This document shows positions 1 through 7,877 of a stretch of DNA of 64,000 bases, one piece after another. Both the position numbers and the translations under genes were made by a program. The notes under the pieces are model-generated. The model saw only the letters and a program-made list of their open reading frames with translations, did no database searches and had not been told where the DNA came from. Position 1 is the stretch's first letter. Each line of letters opens with the position of its first letter. This DNA comes from Planctomycetota bacterium (GTDB taxonomy: Bacteria > Planctomycetota > UBA1135 > GCA-002686595): positions 124,001 to 188,000 of the forward strand of contig JADYYP010000045.1 of assembly GCA_020853575.1 (NCBI GenBank), in the 5' to 3' direction.

Positions 1-73
1 AGTCGACAGCGAAGCGGACGGTCGTGAACGGTCTCGGCGTGGGATCACCGACAGCTCGAAGCTGCGGAGAAAA

Positions 74-1657
74 CTAGGGCTCAAGGTCGCGGAAGCGCGC
101 CCACTCGATGCCCAGCTTGCGCATGCGCGAGCGCAAGGTGTGGGGGTTGATGTCGAGCAAGGCCGCCGCACCGCGAGCGCCTTCGATGCGGCCCTGGGTG
201 CGCTTGAGTGCGTCGACGATGTGCTCGGCCATGGCGCGCTCGAGCGACGCAGGAGTTGCTGGTTGCGGCGCGTTGCTCGGGACTTGCACTCCCGCGGCGT
301 CGAGACTGTTGGAGGTCGTCGCGCTGCGCGACGGTTCGACGCCCAGGGCTGCTGCAACGTCCAGTCGTCGGCCGTCGCCGAGGATCGCGGCGCGCTCGAT
401 GACCGAGGCCAGCTCGCGCACGTTTCCCGGCCAGTCGTAGGCCCGCAGGTGCTCGATGTCGCGCTCGCTCGGAACGAGCTCGACGCCGAACAGGCGCCGG
501 CCGGCGCGCGCCGCGAAATGCCCCGCGAGCGCGGCCACGTCCTCGGCGCGCTCGCGCAGCGGCGGAAGTCCGATGGGGAAGACGTTGATGCGATACCACA
601 GGTCCTGGCGGAACTTGCCGTCGTTGACGAGCAACTGCATGTCGCGGTGTGTAGCGGCGACGATGCGCACGTCGACGTGCAGGCTGCGCTGTCCACCGAC
701 GCGCTCGAAGGTGCCGTCTTGGAGCACTCGCAGCAGGCGCACCTGGGCTGCCGCCGGCAGCTCGCCCAACTCGTCGAGGAACAGCGTGCCGCCGTCGGCG
801 CGCTCGAACCAACCGCGGCGCGTGTTGACGGCCCCGGTGAAGCTGCCGCGCTCGTGTCCGAAGAGTTCCGAGTCGACGAGCTCCGGCGGAATCGCGCCGC
901 AGTTGACGCGCAAGAACGGACCGTCGGCGCGCCGCGAGCGCGCGTGGATGGCTCTCGCCACGACCTCCTTGCCCGAGCCGGTCTCGCCCAGGATCAAGAC
1001 CGGCGCGTCGGTCCGGGCAACCTGCTCCACGCGCTCCATCACGACGCGCAAGCCGGTGGCCTGGCCCACGACGCTGTCGCTGATGTCCTCGCGTTGCAGG
1101 CGCGACAGCAGGGCGCGATTGTCGGCCTCCGCCGCCTCGCGCAGGCGCGCGATCTCGAGCAGTCGAAAGTCGTTGCTCAGCGCCACGGCCAGCGGTTCGA
1201 GCAGCGCCTCGATCAGAGGTGCGTGGGCCAACAAGTCGTCACTGCGACCGTGGACCAGCAAGGCGCCCACGGCGCGGCCCTGCTCGACGAGCGGTCCGGC
1301 CAACAGGGCTTCGTCGTATCCCGGCGGCTCGAGCACTTCCCGCAACGGATCGCGCGCTCCACTGCGCCAGCCCACGACCCTTCCGCGGCGCGCCCAGTCG
1401 ACCAGACGCAGCAGCTCGTCGCTCGCCAGCACCGCGCGACCCAGAGGCGACTCGCGCTTCTCGTGCAACTCGGCCGTCGCCACCGTGTCGAGCCGTTGCG
1501 CAGCCTCGTCCATGCGGCGCACGACGAGGCGTCGCACGGGCAGCTCCCGCGCCAACCGCAGCGCCAGTCGCTGCAGCGATTCGCCGATCTCGTCGTGGCG
1601 ACCGACGTCCTTCCACACGTCCAGTAGCAGATCCGTCGACACCTGGGAGCTCTTCAT
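74..1657 (-). CDS. Sigma-54-dependent activator with GAF domain
   Basis: This 527-residue protein is a bacterial enhancer-binding protein that remodels sigma-54 RNA polymerase. A GAF-like sensory region fills roughly residues 10-170. The AAA+ domain follows, with Walker A GETGSGKE (about 224-231), the sigma-54 contact loop as GSFTGA (about 271-276, normally GAFTGA) and Walker B TLFLDE near 291. A Fis-type helix-turn-helix ends the protein. There is no receiver domain, so a ligand or partner sensed by the GAF region probably controls it. The start chosen is the ATG giving MKSSQVS; the open frame runs further upstream, but that part overlaps the permease gene. It lies 5 bases downstream of that permease gene, in an operon whose promoter looks sigma-54 dependent. 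FhlA and NorR share this architecture, but the ligand is unknown. Confidence 0.93.
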   Translation of the reverse strand: MKSSQVSTDLLLDVWKDVGRHDEIGESLQRLALRLARELPVRRLVVRRMDEAAQRLDTVATAELHEKRESPLGRAVLASDELLRLVDWARRGRVVGWRSGARDPLREVLEPPGYDEALLAGPLVEQGRAVGALLVHGRSDDLLAHAPLIEALLEPLAVALSNDFRLLEIARLREAAEADNRALLSRLQREDISDSVVGQATGLRVVMERVEQVARTDAPVLILGETGSGKEVVARAIHARSRRADGPFLRVNCGAIPPELVDSELFGHERGSFTGAVNTRRGWFERADGGTLFLDELGELPAAAQVRLLRVLQDGTFERVGGQRSLHVDVRIVAATHRDMQLLVNDGKFRQDLWYRINVFPIGLPPLRERAEDVAALAGHFAARAGRRLFGVELVPSERDIEHLRAYDWPGNVRELASVIERAAILGDGRRLDVAAALGVEPSRSATTSNSLDAAGVQVPSNAPQPATPASLERAMAEHIVDALKRTQGRIEGARGAAALLDINPHTLRSRMRKLGIEWARFRDLEP

Positions 1658-1662
1658 TGCGG

Positions 1663-2526
1663 CTAGCGTTCCTCGCTCAGCCCGCGGCGGGCGCGCAGGC
1701 TGTGCTCGATGCGCCCGAACACCGCGAGGTCGACCACGATACCGATCGACAGAACCACGATCATCCATGCCAGCAGTCCCTCGGCGTCGGACAGCTCGCG
1801 CGCGAAATGCAGGCGCGCGCCGATCGAGGGTTTGTCCGCCATGAAGACCATCAGCTCGCCCGCCATCAGGCTGCGCCACGAGAAGGCCCAGCCTTGCTTG
1901 AGGCCAGCGACATAGCCGGGGAGTGCGGCCGGGAACACGACGCGACGGAAGAGCGTGAATCCACGAGCGCCCATGGTGCGTCCAACGCGCTCGAGCAGCG
2001 GAGGCACGTGATCGACGGCGCTGACCAACCCGACCGCGATCGAGGGCGCGGCGCCCAAGACGATCACGAACTGGATCCCGGTCTCGCCGAGTTGGAACAA
2101 CAGGATCGCCAGCGGAAACCAGACCACCGAGGGCATCGTCTGGAGTCCGGCGATCACTCCGGAGAGCGCGTTGCGCACGAAACGCAGCTTGCTCATGGCG
2201 ATCCCCAGGCTCGTGCCGCACAGCACGGCGATCACGAAGCCGAGCGCGGCTCGACCGAGGGTGATGCGCGCCGCGGCGAACACCTCGCCGGAGCGCAGCT
2301 CGCTCCACAGGCGCAGCATCACCGGTCTGGGCCCCGGCAGGACCCACTCGGGCTTCCAGGCGCTCCACACCACCGCTTGCCAGAGCAGCAGCCCGACGGC
2401 GATCGCGACCAGCGGTGCGCTCCAGCTCGACCAACGCGAGGCGACGGGGGCTTCTGGATCGGCGGTGACGCCCGTGAGCCGCCGACCGGGCTCAGGCGTC
2501 TTCGGCAGGGTTGCGAGCGGATGCAC
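1663..2526 (-). CDS. ABC transporter permease, SsuC/TauC/NrtB type
   Basis: This inner-membrane subunit (287 residues) of an ABC importer belongs to the sulfonate/nitrate/taurine class. It has about six hydrophobic segments and a binding-protein-dependent transport signature region around GAAPSIAVGL. I chose the GTG at 2526 because AAGGAG lies seven bases upstream, whereas the ATG further out has no such site. With this start the gene overlaps the end of the ATPase gene by 35 bases, which implies translational coupling. The order binding protein, ATPase, permease, regulator is consistent with one operon. The substrate class (sulfonate, taurine, nitrate or another small anion) cannot be decided from the sequence. 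Confidence 0.92.
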   Translation of the reverse strand: MHPLATLPKTPEPGRRLTGVTADPEAPVASRWSSWSAPLVAIAVGLLLWQAVVWSAWKPEWVLPGPRPVMLRLWSELRSGEVFAAARITLGRAALGFVIAVLCGTSLGIAMSKLRFVRNALSGVIAGLQTMPSVVWFPLAILLFQLGETGIQFVIVLGAAPSIAVGLVSAVDHVPPLLERVGRTMGARGFTLFRRVVFPAALPGYVAGLKQGWAFSWRSLMAGELMVFMADKPSIGARLHFARELSDAEGLLAWMIVVLSIGIVVDLAVFGRIEHSLRARRGLSEER

Positions 2527-3295
2527 GGATGATCTCCTTGAGTCGATCGGTGAGTCGGGCGGCGAGTTGAGACACTTCGGGCGAGTCGATGCGCCGCGGG
2601 CGCTCGATCGCGACATCGATCTCGTCCGCGATGCGGCCGGGACGGCTCGACAGCACCACGACGCGGTCTGCGAGTCGCGCGGCTTCGCGCGGATTGTGCG
2701 TGACGAACACGATGGTCAGGCCGGTGCGCGACCACACCCTCTCGAGCTCGTCGTGGAGTCGGTCGCGCAGCATGGCGTCGAGGGCGCCGAAGGGCTCGTC
2801 CATCAGCAGCACGCGCGCATCCTGGGCCAGCGCGCGCGCCAGGGCCGTGCGTTGGCGCATCCCGCCAGAGAGCTGGTGTGGGCGATGGTCCGCGAAGCCC
2901 TCGAGATGGACGAGCTCCAACAACTCTCGCACGCGGCGCTTGCGGTCTGGCGCGGCCACTCCGTGCATCTCCATCGGAAAGGCGACGTTCTCCGCCACGG
3001 TCAGCCACGGAAACAGGGCCGAGTCCTGGAACATCACCGCCGGCTGTCCGCCACACACGCGCAGCTCGCCGCAGGTCGGACGATCCAGCCCGGCGATCAA
3101 GTGCAGCAGAGTGCTCTTGCCGCACCCCGACGCACCGAGCAAGCACAGGAGCTCACCCTGACGCACTTCGAGGTCGATTCCGTCGAGCGCGAGGACTCGT
3201 TGCTCTCCACGGCCGTGGATGCGCGAGAGGGCGCGCACGCTGACCGCGGGCTCGGGCGTGACGTGCCGAGCGATGCGGGAGTGGAGCGAGATCAC
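2492..3295 (-). CDS. ABC transporter ATPase, SsuB/TauB type
   Basis: This 267-residue nucleotide-binding subunit energises the importer. Walker A reads GASGCGKST (near residue 54), the signature is LSGGMRQR, and Walker B with the catalytic acid is LLMDEPFGALD. The H-loop is VTHNPREA, the form common in the nitrate/sulfonate/taurine family. Its ATG overlaps the stop of the binding-protein gene as ATGA, and its 3' end overlaps the permease start. These overlaps put the three transporter genes in a tightly coupled operon. Confidence 0.95.
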   Translation of the reverse strand: MISLHSRIARHVTPEPAVSVRALSRIHGRGEQRVLALDGIDLEVRQGELLCLLGASGCGKSTLLHLIAGLDRPTCGELRVCGGQPAVMFQDSALFPWLTVAENVAFPMEMHGVAAPDRKRRVRELLELVHLEGFADHRPHQLSGGMRQRTALARALAQDARVLLMDEPFGALDAMLRDRLHDELERVWSRTGLTIVFVTHNPREAARLADRVVVLSSRPGRIADEIDVAIERPRRIDSPEVSQLAARLTDRLKEIIRASARNPAEDA

Positions 3296-4359
3296 CGCTT
3301 GGGCTCCGCCGACACGCTCGGAAGCTTGGCTTCCGCGAGCACTTCGTTGAGCGGTCGCAGCTCGTAGATGCCGGAGAGATCGACGCCTTCGAGCTTGAGC
3401 AGGCCGATCGCCTCCGCGTCCTTGGCCGACTTGAACAGTGACCCCGCGATCGGGTCGTGCGTGAACTCCAGGTTCTTCCAGGCGCCTTGGATGGTCGCTG
3501 CGCCGATGCGCTTGCCGGTGACTTTGGCGATACCTGCGTTGACCACATCCTGGGCCGCCGTGGGATCGGCGATCAGCTCACGCTCCGCGCGCAGGTGACC
3601 GCGCAGCAACGCGCGCACGACGTCGCCATGAGCCTGGAGATAGTCCGTTCGCACGATCAGGTGCGTCGTGACGAAACGCCCTTCCGGCCAGAGCTCGCGC
3701 TCGTCGACCAGGACTTTGCCGCCACCTTCGAGGATCAAGCGCGTGGCCCACGGCTCGGGAACCCAGGCACCCGCGATGTTGCGTGCTCGGAATTGCTCCA
3801 GCGTTTGCGCGTTCTCCTGCGGAATGACCTGCACGTCGCTTTCGCCGGCGAGCTGCACGTTGAAGCCCTTGGAGCGCAGCCAGGCGCGCAGCGCAACGTC
3901 TTGCGTGTTGCCCAGCTGGGGCGTCGCGAGCTTCTTGCCGCGCAGTTGCTCGACGCTGGTGATCGACGGGTCGACGACCAGGAACGCGCCGCCCGAGGTC
4001 GCGCCCGCGATCACGCGAATCGCCTGGCCCTTCGACTTGACGTACGCGTTGACCGCGGGATTGGGACCGATGTAGCTGGCGTCGAGCGCACCGGAGAGCA
4101 GCGCCTCGACGGCCGCCGGACCGGCGTTGAAGGTGAACGTCTCGAGCGTGACCTGGTCGCCCAGCGCAGCGGCGAACGCTCCGTGCTCGACTCCCTGGAT
4201 CGCCGTCGCGTGGGTCACGTTCGCGAAGTAACCCAAGCGCAGCTTGGTGGGTTCACGCAGCACGGGCGGCGCTTCGGATCGCGGTGCTTCGAGCAGCAAT
4301 CCGAGCGAACCGAAGACGGTCAGGGCCGCGGTTGCGGCGAGCGAGGAGAGATTCCACAT
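3292..4359 (-). CDS. ABC transporter substrate-binding protein, SsuA-like
   Basis: This periplasmic binding protein (355 residues) belongs to the NMT1/SsuA-like fold. The mature part opens with LRLGYFANVTHATAIQG, a hallmark of aliphatic-sulfonate-type binding proteins, followed by the GALDASYIGPNPAVNAY segment that lines the ligand cleft. A signal-like hydrophobic N-terminus follows the chosen ATG (MWNLSSLAAT), which has GAAAGG eight bases upstream; the frame stays open for 20 more codons. It is the first gene of the operon and lies about 34 bases downstream of the predicted sigma-54 transcription start. I infer uptake of an organosulfur or similar anion, but the ligand is not proven. Confidence 0.92.
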   Translation of the reverse strand: MWNLSSLAATAALTVFGSLGLLLEAPRSEAPPVLREPTKLRLGYFANVTHATAIQGVEHGAFAAALGDQVTLETFTFNAGPAAVEALLSGALDASYIGPNPAVNAYVKSKGQAIRVIAGATSGGAFLVVDPSITSVEQLRGKKLATPQLGNTQDVALRAWLRSKGFNVQLAGESDVQVIPQENAQTLEQFRARNIAGAWVPEPWATRLILEGGGKVLVDERELWPEGRFVTTHLIVRTDYLQAHGDVVRALLRGHLRAERELIADPTAAQDVVNAGIAKVTGKRIGAATIQGAWKNLEFTHDPIAGSLFKSAKDAEAIGLLKLEGVDLSGIYELRPLNEVLAEAKLPSVSAEPKR

Positions 4360-4402
4360 GGTGTCGGCCTTTCGATGTTCTGGAGGGCAGAGCGATCGCA
4401 GG

Positions 4403-4419
4403 CGCAATGCAGGTGCCAA
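4403..4419 (-). promoter_or_regulatory. Sigma-54 (-24/-12) promoter of the ABC operon
   Basis: On the minus strand the sequence TTGGCACCTGCATTGCG matches the sigma-54 consensus TGGCAC-N5-TTGC. The invariant GG (4417-4416) and GC (4405-4404) are separated by exactly 10 bases. The predicted start site is near 4393, giving a leader of about 34 bases before the binding-protein ATG. The operon itself encodes a sigma-54 activator, which supports the call. Confidence 0.75.
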
Positions 4420-4438
4420 GTGCTCCGGTCACGTTGGC

Positions 4439-4456
4439 GAGTCGCGGACGCGACTC
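4439..4456. promoter_or_regulatory. Perfect 18-bp palindrome upstream of the sigma-54 promoter
   Basis: GAGTCGCG, a two-base GA centre, and CGCGACTC form a perfect inverted repeat centred about 55 bases upstream of the predicted transcription start. Such dyads are typical binding sites of Fis-type activator dimers. It is a candidate site for the activator encoded at the end of the same operon. Activator sites usually lie somewhat further upstream, so the role is an inference. Confidence 0.45.
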
Positions 4457-4497
4457 CATCCCGAGGCCCGGGCGCTGCTCCCGTGGCCCATCGCGGC

Positions 4498-4519
4498 GCC
4501 CCAGGGCGCGTCCTGGGGC
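4498..4519. other. 8-bp stem hairpin between ppx and the ABC operon
   Basis: GCCCCAGG and CCTGGGGC pair perfectly around a six-base loop. It lies about 33 bases past the stop of the exopolyphosphatase gene and about 115 bases upstream of the predicted sigma-54 start. It could be a U-less terminator for the former or a distal activator site for the latter. No T-run follows on the minus strand. Confidence 0.4.
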
Positions 4520-4551
4520 CGATCGCGGGCGCCTCACGGGCGCTTCTGGGA

Positions 4552-6048
4552 TCAAGCGAACGACAACTCGAAGCCCAGGCCGCGCAGCTGCGCGGTCTCC
4601 TCGTCCAGGTCGGCGCGCGACAACGCGTGCAGCGTGAGCCAGCCTTCCTCGAACTCGAGGTGTAGATCGCGCTTGCGCGCGAACAGTCGGAAATCCGGAG
4701 TTCCGCGCGGGCTGCGGCTGCGGTGCATTCGCAGCGCGATCCTCAACAGCGCGCACAGTCGCATCGTCGGCTCCTGCAGTTCCGGCGGCAGCGCGTCGAA
4801 CGCGGCGCGGTCAGGCTTGCGCCGCTGATTGAGCAGCAGCACGGCGAGCTGTTGTTGATCCTGGCGCGAGAACCCGGCCATGTCGGCGTGCTCGACGATG
4901 TACGCGCCGTGGCGATGGTAGCCGGAGTACGCGATTCCCAAGCCGATCTCGTGCAGGCGCGCGGCCCAGGTCAGGACGCGCTCGTGGCTCGCGGCCTCGA
5001 GTTCCCAGGCGTTGCCGACCTGCTCCAGGAGCGCGAGCGCGGTGCGCTCGACTCGTCCGGCCTGCTCGAGGTCCACGTGGTAACGCCGCGCGAAGCTGCG
5101 GATGGTCTGCTCGCGTACGTCTTCGTGGCGGATGCGTCCGAGCAAGTCGTGCAACACACCTTCGCGCAGCGCGCCGGGACTGGCGTGCATGTGGTCGACC
5201 TCGAGGATCTTGAACACCGCCGAGAGCACCGCCACTCCGCCCGCGAGCACTGGCGCGCGATCGGGCTGCAAGGCGGGCAACTGCACGCGCGAGGCGTGCC
5301 CCGCGTCGAGCAGCGTCTTGCGCAACTTGCGCAGCGCCTTGTCGGTGATGCCGCCGTTCGACCACCCGGACAAGCGCAGCATCTCCTCGCAGGCCACGAT
5401 CGTGCCCGACGAACCCACGCAGGTCTCCCAGCCCAGGCGCTTGTAGCGCCGAGCGATTCCCTGGAGCTCGAGCCCGGCCGCGATCTGCGCCTTCTGCATG
5501 CGCTCGCGCGAGATCTCGCCGCCCTCGAAGTACTTCATCGTCCAGCCGACGCAGCCCATCTGCAGGCTGTCGCTCTCGAGGATCTCCGCGCCTTCTCCGA
5601 GGATGCACTCGGTGCTGCCACCGCCGATGTCGACCACGAGCTTGCGCCGCGCATCGTCGTCGTGCGCGTGCGTGACGCCCAGGTAGATCAAGCGCGCCTC
5701 CTCGCGTCCGCTGATGACCTCGATGCGGTGCCCGAGCAGCTCCTGGGCCTTGGCCAGGAAGGCGCGCGAGTCGCGCATGCGCCGCAGGGTGTTGGTGCCG
5801 ACGACGCGCACCGAGCCGGCGGGCATGTGCGTCAGGCGCTGGCCGAAGCGCCGCAGGGCCTCGAAGGCGCGCTCTTGGACCTTGGGCTTCAGCCGCTCGC
5901 TCTCGTCGAGGCCTTCGGCGAGCGCGGTGCGCTCGCGCAGCCGATCGATGATGCGCAACTGCTCGTGGTCGAGCTGCGCCACGATCATGTGGAAGCTGTT
6001 GGACCCCAGATCGAGGGCCGCGACCGTCTCGAATGCAGCGCGCTTCAT
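4552..6048 (-). CDS. ppx: Exopolyphosphatase / pppGpp phosphohydrolase family
   Basis: This 498-residue protein belongs to the Ppx/GppA family, which hydrolyses inorganic polyphosphate from chain ends and in some members pppGpp. The actin-like ATPase fold is visible: phosphate 1 motif LDLGSNSFHM near residue 12, the second phosphate loop VDIGGGSTE, and the GSSGTIVAC motif. A C-terminal HD-like helical part brings it to the usual length of long Ppx enzymes. The start ATG gives MKRAAFETVAALDLG, placing the first motif correctly. A TAGAAA element lies 12 bases before the ATG. The next gene, also on the minus strand, begins at the far side of a 54-base gap, so it could be read through from the sulfatase operon. 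Ppx and GppA activities cannot be separated from the sequence. Confidence 0.92.
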   Translation of the reverse strand: MKRAAFETVAALDLGSNSFHMIVAQLDHEQLRIIDRLRERTALAEGLDESERLKPKVQERAFEALRRFGQRLTHMPAGSVRVVGTNTLRRMRDSRAFLAKAQELLGHRIEVISGREEARLIYLGVTHAHDDDARRKLVVDIGGGSTECILGEGAEILESDSLQMGCVGWTMKYFEGGEISRERMQKAQIAAGLELQGIARRYKRLGWETCVGSSGTIVACEEMLRLSGWSNGGITDKALRKLRKTLLDAGHASRVQLPALQPDRAPVLAGGVAVLSAVFKILEVDHMHASPGALREGVLHDLLGRIRHEDVREQTIRSFARRYHVDLEQAGRVERTALALLEQVGNAWELEAASHERVLTWAARLHEIGLGIAYSGYHRHGAYIVEHADMAGFSRQDQQQLAVLLLNQRRKPDRAAFDALPPELQEPTMRLCALLRIALRMHRSRSPRGTPDFRLFARKRDLHLEFEEGWLTLHALSRADLDEETAQLRGLGFELSFA

Positions 6049-6102
6049 GCGTTGCAGCGCTTTCTACGCGCCGTGCGTGGGCCAAGCAACGCTCGAGGAG
6101 TT

Positions 6103-7875
6103 TCAAGGCTCCTCGGCGGCCTTGATCTCAGCACGCCAGCGCGCCTCGGACTCGACGTTTCCGTTCGCCAGAGCGAGTCGCAAGAGGGCCTGCAAGGTTT
6201 CGACGTCGGAGGCGTCGAGCTCGCGCGCGCGAAGCCATTCCTGTTCCGCACGCTTTGGCTCTCCAGTGCGCTCGAAGATCGCCGCCAGACCCTTGCGATA
6301 CGCGGCGCGCTCGGGACCGACGGCCAAGGCACGCTCGAAGACACCGCGCGCCTCCGGGAGATTGCCCAGCGCGAGCTCGGAGAACGCCAGGTATTCGAGG
6401 GCGAAGCTGTTGCCGGGATTACCCTCGAGCACCGTCCGCAGGATGCGCGCCGCGTCGCCCACGCGGCCGGCGCGGAAGTGCTCGTGCGCGCGCTCGCACC
6501 GTTGCAGCTCTTCGGCACGCTCGTGCGGGCTGGGGAGCGCACTCGCGGCGAGCGCCGAGGGAAGCTCGCCTGCAGCTCCGAGCGAGCCGGCATAGCCGAG
6601 CGCTTGGACGTCGCGCAACAGGGCCGGATCGAGCTTGAGCTCGTGGTTCCGCTGCAGGGCGGGTTTGGCCTCTTGTTCGGCGATGCGCGCGCGGTAACGC
6701 GCGACGTCGACGTCCAACTCACCGCTCAGGTCCTTGCGCTCGAGTGGACTGCGCTTGGGGTGGTAGAGCTCGGTCTTCGACGAGTGGACGTACTTCGCCT
6801 CGGAATCGACCCAGCCCGCGAGCGGAGCCATGCCGTAGTGCAGGAAGCCGTAGTACGACTCGAAGTACACGCCGCGGTCGGCCGGGACGGGCGCGTTCCA
6901 CAGGCTGCGCCCATCGAGCTCGCGCGGCTCGCCAAGTCCCAAGGCATCGTTCAACGTCGGCAGCACGTCGACCGCCGACACGAGCTCGGTCGAGCGCTCT
7001 CCGGCGCGTCGTCCGTCGGCGCGGCGCAGCAGGAAGGGCACGCGCAGCGTGCTGTCGAAGACGAAGTAGGCATGGGTGGCCTCGCCGTGGTCGCCCAGAC
7101 CTTCGCCGTGGTCTCCGATCACCAAGACCGTTGTGTCGGCGAGCCGCGCCTGGGCTTGCAGCGCGTCGAGCAGCGAACCGAAGGCGTCGTCCTGCACGGC
7201 GATCTCCGCCAAGTAGGGGTGTCCTCCAGCGCGCGTCGTCCACGGCTCGCCCGCCGTCCAGGGCGCGTGCGCGTCGAAGAAGTGCACCCAGGCGAAAAAC
7301 GACTGATCGGCCGAGAGCTCGGCGAGCCAGGCCGCGAACTCCGCCGCGGTCTCGCGCGCGGGGCGCGAAGAGAACGTGGGATTGTCGACGACCTCCTTCT
7401 CGCGCGGCGGTTGCGAGTACTGCGTGAAGCCCTGGTCGAGACCGAAGGCGCGGTCGAGCACCTTGGCGGAGACGAAGGCGGCCGTGCGGAAGTCCGCGGC
7501 TCGCGCGCGTTCGGCCAGCGTCTCCGCGGAGGCCGGGAGCGCGTTCAAGCTGTTGTCGCGCACCGTGTGTCGATTGGGGTAGAGCCCGGTGAGCATGGAC
7601 GCGTGCGCCGGAAGCGTCGTGGGCGTGACGGTGCGGGCCCAGACGTAGGTCGTCGACTCGCGCGCGAAGGCGTCGAGCCTGGGCGTCACCGAAGGCGAGC
7701 GACCGTAGGCTCCGAGCGCGTCGGCCCGCGTCGTGTCGAGCGTGACCAGCAGCACCGAGGGCCTCCGCGGAGTTTCGCGGGCGCAGCCCACGAGGGCCAG
7801 CGCGAGCGCTGCGGCCCAGCGCAAGCTCCAGACCACGCGCGTTCCGCGCGCGGCGATTCGAGACGCGCGGGCCAC
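6103..7875 (-). CDS. Sulfatase-like hydrolase lipoprotein with TPR tail
   Basis: The protein (590 residues) begins with a lipoprotein signal ending in LALVGC (Cys about 31), so it is probably anchored in a membrane. The alkaline-phosphatase/sulfatase domain shows the metal-binding VTLDTTRADALG (Asp about 47) and the later VIGDHGEGLGDHGE. Where true sulfatases have Cys/Ser-x-Pro-x-Arg, this protein has TLPAHASMLTG, with Thr about 87 at the nucleophile position and His for the Arg. It therefore cannot carry formylglycine there, and a phospho- or other ester hydrolase/transferase using Thr is likelier. About 130 C-terminal residues form tetratricopeptide-like helices. The GTG start at 7875 is two bases after the stop of the HEAT gene, suggesting coupling. 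Confidence 0.88.
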   Translation of the reverse strand: MARASRIAARGTRVVWSLRWAAALALALVGCARETPRRPSVLLVTLDTTRADALGAYGRSPSVTPRLDAFARESTTYVWARTVTPTTLPAHASMLTGLYPNRHTVRDNSLNALPASAETLAERARAADFRTAAFVSAKVLDRAFGLDQGFTQYSQPPREKEVVDNPTFSSRPARETAAEFAAWLAELSADQSFFAWVHFFDAHAPWTAGEPWTTRAGGHPYLAEIAVQDDAFGSLLDALQAQARLADTTVLVIGDHGEGLGDHGEATHAYFVFDSTLRVPFLLRRADGRRAGERSTELVSAVDVLPTLNDALGLGEPRELDGRSLWNAPVPADRGVYFESYYGFLHYGMAPLAGWVDSEAKYVHSSKTELYHPKRSPLERKDLSGELDVDVARYRARIAEQEAKPALQRNHELKLDPALLRDVQALGYAGSLGAAGELPSALAASALPSPHERAEELQRCERAHEHFRAGRVGDAARILRTVLEGNPGNSFALEYLAFSELALGNLPEARGVFERALAVGPERAAYRKGLAAIFERTGEPKRAEQEWLRARELDASDVETLQALLRLALANGNVESEARWRAEIKAAEEP

Positions 7876-7877
7876 GT

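Noticed and set aside
28-39. A 12-base word shared with one arm of the hairpin at 46548-46580
   Set aside because: It is a single short match in GC-rich DNA without the complementary arm, so it is not evidence of a repeat.
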